From Anaerosacchariphilus hominis (GTDB lineage Bacteria > Bacillota > Clostridia > Lachnospirales > Lachnospiraceae), in NCBI RefSeq assembly GCF_014290175.1, contig NZ_JACOOR010000005.1, positions 124,001-188,000 of the forward strand: a stretch of DNA of 64,000 nt, in the 5' to 3' direction. Of the stretch, positions 46,915-55,558 are shown piece by piece; position 1 is the stretch's first letter, and each line of letters starts with the position of its first letter. The notes below the pieces were generated by a model. It was not told the origin of the DNA. It did no database searches and saw only the letters and a program-made list of their open reading frames with translations. The position numbers and the translations under genes are program-made.

Positions 46915-47102
46915 CTACTCACCTCTCAATTTTTTCAACTGTTCTACAAACTCCTCTTCATTCTGTATCATACCTGCCTTATAACTCTGATACATCATTC
47001 TTCCAATTTCAGCGGTATCATACTTATAGATGTACCGATGGCTCCATACATTAAACCGGAAATCATCACCGCACCAAAGCTGTATCTCTATCGGTCATCC
47101 AT
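46915..47102 (-). pseudogene. Broken reading frame upstream of the DUF6718-like gene
   Basis: A 59-codon open stretch (EIQLWCGDDFRFNVWSHRYI, YKYDTAEIGRMMYQSYKAGM, EEEFVEQLKKLRGE) ends in TAG at 46917-46915. Its likely start ATG GAT GAC (47102) is one base out of frame and hits TAG, so a 1-bp loss near 47090 is probable. No family recognised. From 47103 to 47310 I see no gene beyond a 16-codon frame (47239-47289) of doubtful meaning. Confidence 0.5.
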
Positions 47103-47310
47103 GCGTAACCGAAACCCCAACACATCATATGCAGTAATAAATCTCGTACAAATAGAACATAAAATTTAAAAAGCATCACGCCCCAATTTTCAATTACAAG
47201 GTAATCTTACCACAGTTATAAGAATTTTTTAACAGAGTCTAATTCTGCCAGGCGCAGGCTTTGGCGTTTGCCATGATTTTCTTATCCATTCTCCTGCCCG
47301 TAATCCTCCT

Positions 47311-47410
47311 TCTGTCTCTAATAATGCGGAAACGTCTTCAAAAAAACACCTTCCGAGTGGAGTTATCTTACTTGATAAATCCACCTGCAAGGTGCCTTTC
47401 CCATTTAATT
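47311..47410. repeat. Direct repeat copy B: truncated sigK 5' end and terminator hairpin
   Basis: Partner of 39822-39926. The 21-bp core lies at 47325-47345. Read on the minus strand it gives the sigK start (TTG AAG ACG TTT CCG) and then a stop after two more codons, so it is a decayed sigK 5' end. The outer half forms a hairpin (GGCACCTTGCAGGTGGATTT arm) followed by TTTTTTT and terminates the U32 peptidase gene. Confidence 0.8.
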
Positions 47411-47439
47411 TCCGGTATAGAGAACGTATTACAGCTTTT

Positions 47440-48675
47440 CTACTCTTCTTTCCGTCTCAGAATATCGCAGGCGTCCGCTTCACCACTTAACTTCACGCGC
47501 AGCTTCTGCTGGGGATGGGGCGCGCTCTCCATGGCTTCGCCTTCTTCATTCAGGATAGCTTCTACCCTGACAGCCAGATTTTCTCCGTCCGGCTTCATGA
47601 TCTCAATCATTTCTCCCACAGAAAACTTATTCCTCTGCTCCAGATGGATATAATTTTCCGCGTCCACGTCGCCAACAATTCCCAGATAGGTATAGCCCTT
47701 CTGATACGTATTGTTATCATAAATCTGGGAACTCTCGTCCGGCTTTCCATAGAAAAATCCGGTGGTAAATTCCCGATACGTGCAAGCTGCAATCTGCTCC
47801 TTATACCAGGGCATATGTTCCTCGTAAAGCTCCCGGGACTTCAGGCAATCGTCGATGGCCTTCCGGTAGGTTCTGGCCACTGTCGCCACATAGAGCGCCG
47901 TCTTCATGCGGCCCTCAATCTTAAAGCTGTCAATGCCGGATTCCAGAAGCTCCGGAATATGCTCAATCATGCAGAGATCCTTGGAATTAAAGATATAGGT
48001 GCCCCGCTCATTTTCATACACCGGCAGATACTCGCCGGGACGGCTCTCCTCCATAACCGCGTACTTCCAGCGGCAGGGATGGGTACAGGCACCCTGGTTC
48101 GCGTCGCGGCCGGTAAAATAATTGCTCAGAAGGCAGCGTCCCGAATAAGAGATACACATGGCTCCGTGTACAAAAGTCTCAATTTCCAGATCCTCCGGGA
48201 TATGCGCCCGCAGCTCCCGAAGTTCTTCCATGGAAAGCTCTCGGGCGGAAACCACCCGTTTTGCCCCCTGCTGATACCAGAACTGATAGGTCAGATAGTT
48301 GGTGTTATTGGCCTGGGTGCTGATATGACGCTCTATCTCCGGACAAATCTCCTTCGCCAGCATAAAGACGCCCGGGTCCGCGATAATCAGCGCGTCCGGT
48401 TTGATTTCCTTCAGTTCCTCAAAATAAGCCCGCACGCCTTCCAGATCCCGGTTATGGGCCAGAATATTCGCTGTTACATAAACCTTTACCCCATGGGCAT
48501 GGGCGAAGGCAATTCCCTCTTTCATGTCTTCCATGGAGAAATTTTTAGCCTTGGCGCGAAGACCAAAGGCCTCGCCGCCGATGTATACCGCATCTGCGCC
48601 AAAGACCACCGCGGTCTTTAAGACCTCCAGACTGCTGGCCGGAATTAAAAGCTCCGGTTTTCTCTCTGTACTCAT
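47440..48675 (-). CDS. U32 family protein, TrhP-like tRNA hydroxylation enzyme
   Basis: A 411-residue U32 protein. The barrel start KPELLIPASSLEVLKTAVVF, IERHISTQANNTNYLTYQFW and the cysteine-rich GAMCISYSGRCLLSNYFTGR plus GACTHPCRWKY Fe-S block match YrrN/YrrO (TrhP), which hydroxylates U34 of tRNA using prephenate as cofactor source. Gene order supports it: the TrmR-like methyltransferase that methylates ho5U is directly upstream. GAAGGAGC is spaced for the ATG at 48675. Bacillus uses two such proteins; only one is here. Confidence 0.9.
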   Translation of the reverse strand: MSTERKPELLIPASSLEVLKTAVVFGADAVYIGGEAFGLRAKAKNFSMEDMKEGIAFAHAHGVKVYVTANILAHNRDLEGVRAYFEELKEIKPDALIIADPGVFMLAKEICPEIERHISTQANNTNYLTYQFWYQQGAKRVVSARELSMEELRELRAHIPEDLEIETFVHGAMCISYSGRCLLSNYFTGRDANQGACTHPCRWKYAVMEESRPGEYLPVYENERGTYIFNSKDLCMIEHIPELLESGIDSFKIEGRMKTALYVATVARTYRKAIDDCLKSRELYEEHMPWYKEQIAACTYREFTTGFFYGKPDESSQIYDNNTYQKGYTYLGIVGDVDAENYIHLEQRNKFSVGEMIEIMKPDGENLAVRVEAILNEEGEAMESAPHPQQKLRVKLSGEADACDILRRKEE

Positions 48676-48713
48676 ACTTGCTCCTTCTTTATAACCATTC
48701 CATATCAAAACAG

Positions 48714-49370
48714 TTATACTGAATCATTACCTTTCTTCACGCTTACAGTCACACCGTCACCCAGCGGCAGCACCGAGGTAGTCAGCTCCGGGTGATGGGT
48801 CAGCGTATACAGATACTCCCGCATACGGCTGTGAATGGTCCGGTCGCGGCGTTCCACTGCGAATCGGGACTCGATGATATCGCCGTCCTGCAGTACATTA
48901 TCGGATAAAAGGATACCTCCAGGCGCCAGAAGCCGGAACACCTCCGGCAGGAAGTGAATATACTGGCCCTTGGCTGCATCCATGAAAATAAAATCATAGG
49001 TTCCTGTCAGCCCCTTCAAAATATCCGCAGCATCCCCCTCCAGCAGGGTAATCCGATCCTGACGTCCCGCCCTGCGGAAATTCTCCTTTGCAATGGGAAT
49101 CCGTTTCTCGTATTTTTCAATGGTGGTGATCCGTGTATCCGCCGGACTGTACTCTGCCATCAGAAGCGCAGAAAAGCCTACGGCCGTTCCTACCTCCAGG
49201 ATCCTTTCAGGCTTCTTTGCCGCCAGCAGCGTCTTCAGAAAGCTCTGCGTCTCCCGTCGTATGATCGGCACATAGGTTTCCAGTGCTTCTTTCTCTATTT
49301 GATTCAAAAGCTCTGTATTGCCCATATCAAGGGAATTGATATAGGCTGTGGTTCTCTCTCCTGCTATCAC
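48714..49370 (-). CDS. trmR: SAM-dependent O-methyltransferase, TrmR-like (tRNA 5-hydroxyuridine)
   Basis: A 218-residue class I methyltransferase (methyltransferase 3 / YrrM family). Motif I ILEVGTAVGFSALLMAEY, YDFIFMDAAKGQYIHFLPEV and GGILLSDNVLQDGDI are present. In Bacillus, TrmR converts ho5U to mo5U at tRNA position 34. A GTG start immediately follows the stop of the MltG-like gene, with GAGGAAG upstream. Its partner U32 gene lies 38 bp downstream. Confidence 0.88.
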   Translation of the reverse strand: MIAGERTTAYINSLDMGNTELLNQIEKEALETYVPIIRRETQSFLKTLLAAKKPERILEVGTAVGFSALLMAEYSPADTRITTIEKYEKRIPIAKENFRRAGRQDRITLLEGDAADILKGLTGTYDFIFMDAAKGQYIHFLPEVFRLLAPGGILLSDNVLQDGDIIESRFAVERRDRTIHSRMREYLYTLTHHPELTTSVLPLGDGVTVSVKKGNDSV

Positions 49371-49769
49371 TTACGATTCTTCCTCTTGTCCCCAGTCGAA
49401 ATCCACCTCTTCGCCCGACATGACTGCCATCAGCTGTCTGGGCTTCATGGCTGTCGAAAGGGTATAGGTTCCTGCTTTCATAGTCTTGGAATACTTGGAG
49501 CATATGGCCTGAATATAGAAAAGCTTCCAGTTCTCCACCAGTCCCTTGTGCTCCATCAGCTTCGCAATGGTCTTCGCTGAGGAACCGTCCTCCACCGTAA
49601 CTGTGATGGTTCTTCCCGGCATGGGATCCAGGGCTTCCTCCTGGAACACTGAATGTCCGTAGGAGAAGGCCGTGCTTCCCAGCTTGAAGATGCCAAGCAC
49701 AATCACTGCCATGATTACGATTTTCAATGTTATGGATAAGACCGTCAGGGCCGCTTTTCTTGTATTCAT
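49371..49769 (-). CDS. MltG-like membrane protein without the catalytic domain
   Basis: A 132-residue protein. One membrane span lies at the N-terminus (IVIMAVIVLGIFKLGS), followed by a LysM-like domain as in MltG (ITVTVEDGSSAKTIAKLMEH, KGLVENWKLFYIQA, MKAGTYTLSTAMKPRQLMAV). Full-length MltG is about 330-380 residues; the lytic transglycosylase domain with its catalytic Glu is absent and the frame ends with a normal stop. The position between RNase J and trmR equals yrrL (mltG) of Bacillus. It may be a regulatory or binding remnant. Confidence 0.8.
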   Translation of the reverse strand: MNTRKAALTVLSITLKIVIMAVIVLGIFKLGSTAFSYGHSVFQEEALDPMPGRTITVTVEDGSSAKTIAKLMEHKGLVENWKLFYIQAICSKYSKTMKAGTYTLSTAMKPRQLMAVMSGEEVDFDWGQEEES

Positions 49770-49787
49770 CCTCAGTCCTCTTTATCG

Positions 49788-51452
49788 CTATACTTCCATA
49801 ATAATCGGCAGAATCATGGGATTCCGCTTCGTCTTCTTCCAGATAAAGTCGCTTAAAGCGTCCTTGATCACATTCTTCAGCTTGCCCCAGTCGGTTACGC
49901 CTTTCTCCAGGCAGTTATTCACCGCGTCGTTCACTACAGCTCTTGCCTCTTCCATCAGATCCTCGGACTCCCGCACATAGACGAAGCCACGGGACACGAT
50001 ATCCGGTCCGGCCAGCAGCTGATTACTGTACTTCTCCAGGGTCATAACCACGATCATAATGCCGTCCTCAGCCAGATGCTGACGATCCCGCAGAACAATA
50101 TTTCCCACATCGCCCACGCCCAGGCCATCCACCAGGATTCCGCCTGTATGCACATGATCCACGACTTTCGCGTTATCCGCGTTCAGCTCCAGCACATCAC
50201 CGGAGGACAGAATGAAGATGTTCTCCTTTGGAATACCAAGACTCCGGGCCACATCGGCCTGGGCCTTCAGATGACGGTATTCACCGTGAACCGGAATGGC
50301 GTACTTGGGACGAACCAGGGAGTAAATCAGCTTAATCTCCTCCTGACACGCATGTCCCGATACATGGGCATCCTGGAAAATCACGTCTGCTCCCTTCATG
50401 GACAGCTCGTTGATCACACGGGAAACCGCTTTCTCATTGCCCGGAATGGCCTTGGAACTGAACACCACGGTGTCGCCCGGCTTGATCTGTACCTTTTTAT
50501 GAATATTCGCCGCAATCCGGGATAGAGCCGCCATGGACTCTCCCTGGCTTCCGGTGGTAATCAGGACCACCTGATCGTCTGGATAGTTCTTCATCTGCTC
50601 GATATCAATGAGCGTCTTGTCAGGAATATTCAGGTATCCCAGTTCTGACGCTGTGGAAATCACATTGACCATACTCCGGCCCTCGATGACTACCTTCCGG
50701 CCGTATTTGTAAGCGGAATTAATAATCTGCTGTACACGGTCCACGTTAGACGCGAAGGTGGCGATGATGATACGGGAATTCTTATGATCGGACATGATAT
50801 CGTCGAATACCTTGCCCACGGTCTTCTCAGACATGGTAAAGCCCGGACGCTCTGCATTGGTGCTGTCGCACATGAGGGCCAGAACACCCTTCTTTCCAAT
50901 CTCGCCAAAACGCTGCAGATCGATAGCGTCGCCAAATACCGGTGTGTAATCCACCTTAAAGTCTCCGGTGTGTACCACGATGCCTGCCGGGGAATAGATG
51001 GCCAGGGCAGAGGCATCCACGATACTGTGGTTGGTCTTGATGAACTCGATCCGGAATGCCCCCAGATTGATGGACTGACCATGCTGAATCACCTTGCGTT
51101 TCACATGGTTCAACATATTGTGCTCTTTCAGCTTATGCTCGATGAGACCGATGGTCAGCTTGGTGGCGTAGATCGGCACATTGATGTCCTTCAGCACATA
51201 GGGCAGGGCGCCGATGTGATCCTCATGTCCATGGGTGATCACAAAGCCCTTCACCTTCTGAATGTTCTCCTTCAGATAACTCACATCCGGGATAACCAGA
51301 TCGATACCCAGCATATCATCCTCCGGAAATGACAGACCGCAGTCCACAACAACAATACTGTCTTCGAATTCAAAGGCAGTAATATTCATTCCGATCTGCT
51401 CCAGTCCGCCGAGGGGAATGATCCGCAGTTTTGAATTGTTAATATTTCTCAA
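49788..51452 (-). CDS. rnj: Ribonuclease J
   Basis: A 554-residue metallo-beta-lactamase/beta-CASP RNase, with 5'-3' exo- and endonuclease activities in mRNA decay and rRNA maturation. The metal motif is THGHEDHIGALPYV; further blocks are IEFIKTNHSIVDASALAIYS, HTGDFKVDYTP, CDSTNAERPGFT, TTGSQGESMAALSRIAANIH and HVSGHACQEEIKL. GAGGAAAGAG precedes the start. It lies between fur and the MltG-like gene. Confidence 0.96.
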   Translation of the reverse strand: MRNINNSKLRIIPLGGLEQIGMNITAFEFEDSIVVVDCGLSFPEDDMLGIDLVIPDVSYLKENIQKVKGFVITHGHEDHIGALPYVLKDINVPIYATKLTIGLIEHKLKEHNMLNHVKRKVIQHGQSINLGAFRIEFIKTNHSIVDASALAIYSPAGIVVHTGDFKVDYTPVFGDAIDLQRFGEIGKKGVLALMCDSTNAERPGFTMSEKTVGKVFDDIMSDHKNSRIIIATFASNVDRVQQIINSAYKYGRKVVIEGRSMVNVISTASELGYLNIPDKTLIDIEQMKNYPDDQVVLITTGSQGESMAALSRIAANIHKKVQIKPGDTVVFSSKAIPGNEKAVSRVINELSMKGADVIFQDAHVSGHACQEEIKLIYSLVRPKYAIPVHGEYRHLKAQADVARSLGIPKENIFILSSGDVLELNADNAKVVDHVHTGGILVDGLGVGDVGNIVLRDRQHLAEDGIMIVVMTLEKYSNQLLAGPDIVSRGFVYVRESEDLMEEARAVVNDAVNNCLEKGVTDWGKLKNVIKDALSDFIWKKTKRNPMILPIIMEV

Positions 51453-51478
51453 GCTCTTTCCTCCTGTAAATAAATCTG

Positions 51479-51934
51479 TTATTTGTGTTCCTTTTCCAAA
51501 CAGTCTTTACAGTATCCGTAGAGTTTCACCTCATGGTCGACCACCTGAAATCCCAGCGCCTGCTTTACCCCCGTCTCCAGCGCTTCCAGCATATCATCCT
51601 GAAAAGCAGATACCTTCCCACATCTGAGACAAATCAGATGATGATATCTGTGATGTTCTTCCTCGTCCAGACTTCCTATCTCATAACGAATAAAACCGTC
51701 ATCCAGGTTGATGCGATCAATCAGTTCCAGCTCTAATAATAACTGAACTGTTCTATAAACAGTAGCCAATCCGATATCCGGATTTTCTACTTTTACTCTC
51801 TCGTAAATATCCTCTGCTGTCAAATGCTGCTCCGGATTCTCCGCCAGCACCTCCAGCACGACCAGACGCTGTCTGGTCATCTTCAATCCTTTTTCTTTCA
51901 GTAATTTCTGAAACTTTTCCCTGTCTACTGCCAA
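51479..51934 (-). CDS. Fur family transcriptional regulator
   Basis: A 151-residue Fur/PerR/Zur-type repressor. The winged HTH is LKMTRQRLVVLEVLAENPEQ then DIGLATVYRTVQLLLELELI. Metal sites include HHRYHHLICLRCGK and the C-terminal CKDC, so a structural zinc with two CxxC pairs is likely. The sensed metal or peroxide cannot be decided from the sequence. It is 26 bp upstream of RNase J and downstream of the DUF1292 gene. Confidence 0.92.
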   Translation of the reverse strand: MAVDREKFQKLLKEKGLKMTRQRLVVLEVLAENPEQHLTAEDIYERVKVENPDIGLATVYRTVQLLLELELIDRINLDDGFIRYEIGSLDEEEHHRYHHLICLRCGKVSAFQDDMLEALETGVKQALGFQVVDHEVKLYGYCKDCLEKEHK

Positions 51935-51967
51935 ACCAGCCTCCTGCTCCCTGCCCTTTCCCTGATT

Positions 51968-52228
51968 CTAAAGGGTCAGATCCACATCGTCCAGAAGCTG
52001 CTCAAAGATGCCCATGACGCTCTCAAGCTCCCGATCATCCTCCACGATCTCGTAGAGGGCTTCGCTATCCCCATCGGAAGACAGATCCTTCAGAATCAGT
52101 GCTTCTCCGTCATCTTCCTGGGAATCAGTCACCAGAATATAGTCCACACCGTTCAGGCGTGTCTCCTCCAGCACATAAAAGTCTACCGTTTTCCCCGTCT
52201 CTTTATGGGTAAATGAAATCTTTTCCAT
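51968..52228 (-). CDS. DUF1292 (YrzB-like) protein
   Basis: An 86-residue acidic protein with the DUF1292 pattern: ISFTHKETGKTVDFYVLEET, YILVTDSQEDDGEALILKDL and ELESVMGIFEQLLDDVDLTL. Function is unknown. Its place directly after ruvX is the same as yrzB after yrrK in Bacillus, which supports the assignment. Confidence 0.9.
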   Translation of the reverse strand: MEKISFTHKETGKTVDFYVLEETRLNGVDYILVTDSQEDDGEALILKDLSSDGDSEALYEIVEDDRELESVMGIFEQLLDDVDLTL

Positions 52229-52242
52229 CTGATTACTCCTGA

Positions 52243-52695
52243 TTACTCATCATCTTCCGCGTTTCTGGTATCTGAAGCGGCAAGACTGTCCAGATAGCCC
52301 TGCAAAATCAAAGTGGCCGCCAAAGCGTCCACATACTGTCCCCGGTTCTCCCGGCGCACCCCGCCTTCCATCATGGCGCGGTTAGCTGCCACAGTCGTAA
52401 GACGCTCATCCCACATCACAACAGGGAGCCCCGTACGTTTCTCCAACATCTCTTTAAATGCCAGAGACTTCTCCGCACGCTCTCCCAGGGTATTGTTCAT
52501 ATTCTTCGGAAGTCCCAGCACCAGCTTTTCCGCGCCATACTCCCTGACCAGTTCTTCGATCCTGGCCAGCGTCTGCCGCAGCTTGCTCTCAGACTTTCTC
52601 CGCACAATTTCCACAGGCTGGGCAGTAATCCCCAGGGGATCGCTGACTGCCACGCCCACGGTCTTGGAACCAAAGTCAAGTCCCAGTATTCTCAT
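52243..52695 (-). CDS. ruvX: RuvX/YqgF-family putative Holliday junction resolvase
   Basis: A 150-residue YqgF protein with an RNase H fold, involved in 16S rRNA 5'-end maturation in E. coli and proposed as a resolvase. The catalytic Asp is in [20 protein letters not shown], followed by [20 protein letters not shown] and [17 protein letters not shown] with the acidic end [27 protein letters not shown] is spaced for the ATG at 52695. The operon order is ireB-ruvX-DUF1292. Confidence 0.95.
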   Translation of the reverse strand: MRILGLDFGSKTVGVAVSDPLGITAQPVEIVRRKSESKLRQTLARIEELVREYGAEKLVLGLPKNMNNTLGERAEKSLAFKEMLEKRTGLPVVMWDERLTTVAANRAMMEGGVRRENRGQYVDALAATLILQGYLDSLAASDTRNAEDDE

Positions 52696-52747
52696 CCTAT
52701 TCTCCTGTCTTCCGGTTCCTTTTGTACCGTTCATTTTCTGAACCGAA

Positions 52748-53005
52748 CTAGAGCTTCGCCTCGATATAGACCTTCAGAAGCTCCTCCACCAGTTCATCCC
52801 GCTCCACCTTCATAATCAGGCTGCGGGCATTGTTATGACTCGTAATATAGGTAGGATCTCCGGACATAATATAACCCACGATCTGATTCACCGGATTATA
52901 CCCTTTTTCCGTCATAGCCTGATACACCTGCTGGAGTATATCCCCCACCCGGTTCTCTGACTCTGACAATACTTTGAAATTCTGTGTGCTATCCAATCTG
53001 CTCAT
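52748..53005 (-). CDS. IreB family regulatory phosphoprotein
   Basis: An 85-residue IreB/YrzL protein. Blocks: [40 protein letters not shown] and [20 protein letters not shown]. In Enterococcus IreB is phosphorylated by the PASTA kinase IreK and affects cephalosporin tolerance. The phosphorylated threonine region there is N-terminal; the same function here is inference. It opens the ireB-ruvX-DUF1292-fur cluster. Confidence 0.93.
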   Translation of the reverse strand: MSRLDSTQNFKVLSESENRVGDILQQVYQAMTEKGYNPVNQIVGYIMSGDPTYITSHNNARSLIMKVERDELVEELLKVYIEAKL

Positions 53006-53069
53006 TCTCTATCACGCTCCTGACACCACTACAAACTATTGTACTCTATCTTTCACAAAAATACAAGCC

Positions 53070-54386
53070 CTAGATCCTTTTTGCCAGGCAAAGGCGTTCC
53101 TCCAGAGTATCCCCAATCACCGCCGGAATAATCTGATTGGTCAGGTCTTCTTCTTCCTGAACCGCCGCCCGGATATATTCCTTTGTATGGCCTACCTGGT
53201 ATTCCACACCCGCTACGGTGATCTTTTCCTCAATGAGGATCTCCACCTGCTGCCCCTTTAACTCCTCCATATACTGTCTGGAATGGGCGCTGTCCAGAGC
53301 CAGAAGCACGTGGCTGCGCTCGGTTTTCACCTGCTCCGGGATCTGATGCTCCATGACTGCCGCCCGGGTTCCCTTTCTTCTGGAATATTTGAAAATATGG
53401 GTTTCAAACAGATGAATCCGCTTCAGAAACTCCACGGTCTCGGCGAACTCCTCCTCCGACTCTCCCGGGAAGCCAACAATCACGTCCGTGGTAAGAGCCG
53501 GATGGTCAAACTTTTCCCGGAGAAGCTCGCAGCTCTTCGCGTATTCCTCTGCGGTATAGCGTCGGTTCATTCTTTTCAGCGTCGCGTCGCAGCCGCTCTG
53601 GAGAGAAAGATGAAAATGAGGACAAAACTTTTTCATCTTTGCCAGGGTATTAGCAAACTCCTCCGTGATAATCCGGGGTTCCAGGGAACCTAGCCGAATC
53701 CGATCGATACCCTCAATTTCATTGACCCGTTGAATCAGGGTCAGAAGGCTCTCCCCCTCCAGATCTACGCCGTAGGAGCTCAGGTGAATACCGGTAAGCA
53801 CCACCTCCCGGTAGCCCGACGCCGCCAGTTCCCGGATTTCCTTACATACATCCTCGCTGTCCCGGCTCCGCACCCGCCCTCTGGCGTAGGGAATCACGCA
53901 GTAGCTGCAGAACTGATTGCAACCGTCCTGAACCTTCACATAAGCGCGGGTATGCTCCGCCGTCTTAGTGACCGTCATATTCTCATACTCTTTGGTATGG
54001 TTGATATCGATGACTGCGTCCTCGTCCACGCCTGCTTCGTAGGCCTGCAAAATAGCCAGCAGATCTTTTTTCCGGTTATTTCCGATGAGCAGATCCACAG
54101 CCGCGTCCTCCCGAAGTTCGGCCTCCGCCGTCTGCACATAACAGCCCACCGCCACCACCAGGGCCTCCGGATTCTGCTTTTTCGCCCGATGCAGCATTTG
54201 CCGGGACTTTCGATCCGCAATGTTCGTCACGGAACAGGTATTTACAATATAGATGTCGGCCTGTTCCTCGAAGGGCACGATCTCATAGCCCGCCTGCTCC
54301 AGCAGCTGCTGCATACCCTCGGTCTCATAGGCATTGACTTTACATCCCAGATTATGTAATGCAACCTTTTTCATTTCTGATTTCAT
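53070..54386 (-). CDS. mtaB: tRNA t6A37 methylthiotransferase MtaB
   Basis: A 438-residue radical SAM methylthiotransferase that adds a methylthio group to t6A37 of tRNA. The N-terminal MTTase domain has LHNLGCKVNAYETEGMQQLL, NTCSVTNIADRKSRQMLHRA and VGCYVQTAEAELR. The radical SAM motif is DGCNQFCSYCVIPYARGRVR (CxxxCxxC), followed by a C-terminal TRAM domain. AGAGGTTCC is spaced for the ATG at 54386; a second ATG four codons on is possible. It is 64 bp upstream of ireB. Confidence 0.96.
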   Translation of the reverse strand: MKSEMKKVALHNLGCKVNAYETEGMQQLLEQAGYEIVPFEEQADIYIVNTCSVTNIADRKSRQMLHRAKKQNPEALVVAVGCYVQTAEAELREDAAVDLLIGNNRKKDLLAILQAYEAGVDEDAVIDINHTKEYENMTVTKTAEHTRAYVKVQDGCNQFCSYCVIPYARGRVRSRDSEDVCKEIRELAASGYREVVLTGIHLSSYGVDLEGESLLTLIQRVNEIEGIDRIRLGSLEPRIITEEFANTLAKMKKFCPHFHLSLQSGCDATLKRMNRRYTAEEYAKSCELLREKFDHPALTTDVIVGFPGESEEEFAETVEFLKRIHLFETHIFKYSRRKGTRAAVMEHQIPEQVKTERSHVLLALDSAHSRQYMEELKGQQVEILIEEKITVAGVEYQVGHTKEYIRAAVQEEEDLTNQIIPAVIGDTLEERLCLAKRI

Positions 54387-54423
54387 TTTGGAACCTCTTT
54401 CCGAAAAATATATGGATTTGTCA

Positions 54424-54452
54424 TTGACTTTTACCCACCCCCGTATTAAGAT
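54424..54452 (+). promoter_or_regulatory. SigA-type promoter of the HPr-like gene
   Basis: TTGACT (54424-54429), a 17-bp spacer and TAAGAT (54447-54452), 36 bp before the ATG, which has AGGAGG upstream. Confidence 0.65.
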
Positions 54453-54488
54453 CTAGCTAAAGTAAGCTATTATCAGGAGGGTATTATC

Positions 54489-54725
54489 ATGAAAACAGTC
54501 AAAATTTGTCTGAATTCTATCGAGAAAGTGAAATCTTTTGTAAATGATATTACAAAGTTCGATGTAGATTTTGATCTGGTATCCGGACGCTATGTCATCG
54601 ACGCAAAGTCCATTATGGGAATCTTCAGCCTGGATCTTTCCAAGCCCATCGATTTAAGCATCCATGCGGATGAAGAGCTGGATTCCATCCTGAACGTACT
54701 GCAGCCGTATCTCATCGAAGAGTAG
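54489..54725 (+). CDS. HPr-like protein lacking the phospho-histidine
   Basis: A 78-residue HPr-fold protein. The central block KSIMGIFSLDLSKPID matches the HPr Ser46 region (KSIMGVMSL), and length and secondary structure fit. The usual HARPA active-site stretch near residue 15 is absent: this segment reads LNSIEKVKSFVNDITKF, with no histidine. It therefore cannot pass phosphate from EI to EIIA, and may be a regulator-type paralogue or have another role. It is monocistronic with its own promoter and terminator. Confidence 0.85.
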   Translation: MKTVKICLNSIEKVKSFVNDITKFDVDFDLVSGRYVIDAKSIMGIFSLDLSKPIDLSIHADEELDSILNVLQPYLIEE

Positions 54726-54749
54726 TTTCACTCTGCATAAACATCTTTA

Positions 54750-54791
54750 AAATGAAAAGCTGCCCAGTGATGCCGGGCAGCTTTTCATTTT
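54750..54791. terminator. Bidirectional terminator between the HPr-like and hydrolase genes
   Basis: A 16-bp stem (AATGAAAAGCTGCCC with its complement GGGCAGCTTTTCATT) with flanking A/T runs on both sides, suitable for both convergent genes. Confidence 0.92.
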
Positions 54792-54894
54792 ATCTTCTCA
54801 TAATTCTTCCGCCTTTATGCAACTACTTTCAGTATACAGATTTGCGGCATATTTTTCAATTCTTTTTTCTGAATTAGAATCTGCCTCATCAAAA

Positions 54895-55551
54895 TTACAG
54901 ATAAAATTCATGATCGTGATAGGCCCGCACCAGGGTCAGATTCTCCCGGAACCAGCTCAGGGCACCGGCGTCCGCCAGGGACGGATTCACAAAATACAGG
55001 GCTCCACCGGACACGTCTTCCCCTGCCAGTGCCCGCTCCACAGCGATCCGGGTAGTGTCAGACACGATAACTCTCTCTATCTTGCCGCTTCCCACCGGGG
55101 AAAACTGGGCTCTTCCATCACGGGTCTGATAGACCACTGCCTGAATGGTGTCGGGAAAGGCTTCAGCCCGGACCCGGTTCAGCACCACATTGGCCACCAG
55201 AAGTCTCCCTGTCTCGTCCTCGCCGGAGGCTTCCGCCTCCACGATACGGAGGAGGGCATCATAGTCCTCCGGGGAGAGTCCGGCCGTTTCTTCCGCCTGG
55301 ATTTCTGCTTCTATTTTCGTTTCTATCTCTATCTCCACTTCGTTTTCGGCTCCGATAGCCTGCGCTGCCAGCTTCAGGGCTCTTCCGCCCGCCGCCGGAC
55401 AGACCGCCCCCACAGAGCTCTGTTTCGTATCTTCAAAAAGAACTTCGCTTTCGTAAGAGATTTTTGCTTCCACATCCTTTGTATCGGCCGACACCATCAG
55501 AAGCATGCCTGCCAATCCCAGCACGATTGCACTATCTCTCAGCCTGTTCAT
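54895..55551 (-). CDS. Cell wall hydrolase, SleB/Hydrolase_2 family
   Basis: A 218-residue secreted protein. Signal peptide-like MNRLRDSAIVLGLAGMLLMV is followed by an acidic linker (residues 60-90). The SleB-like catalytic domain carries the proposed catalytic Glu in LLRIVEAEASGEDETGRLL, then VANVVLNRVRAEAFPDTIQA, GRAQFSPVGSGKIE and GALYFVNPSLADAGALSWF. In spore formers such enzymes act on cortex or cell wall; which one cannot be told. The promoter places +1 at the ATG, so the transcript is probably leaderless. Confidence 0.9.
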   Translation of the reverse strand: MNRLRDSAIVLGLAGMLLMVSADTKDVEAKISYESEVLFEDTKQSSVGAVCPAAGGRALKLAAQAIGAENEVEIEIETKIEAEIQAEETAGLSPEDYDALLRIVEAEASGEDETGRLLVANVVLNRVRAEAFPDTIQAVVYQTRDGRAQFSPVGSGKIERVIVSDTTRIAVERALAGEDVSGGALYFVNPSLADAGALSWFRENLTLVRAYHDHEFYL

Positions 55552-55558
55552 AGCCTTT

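Noticed and set aside
47239..47289. A 16-residue peptide gene (MDKKIMANAKACAWQN)
   Set aside because: A plausible GGAGA lies upstream, but it is too short and isolated among decayed sequence to call a gene.
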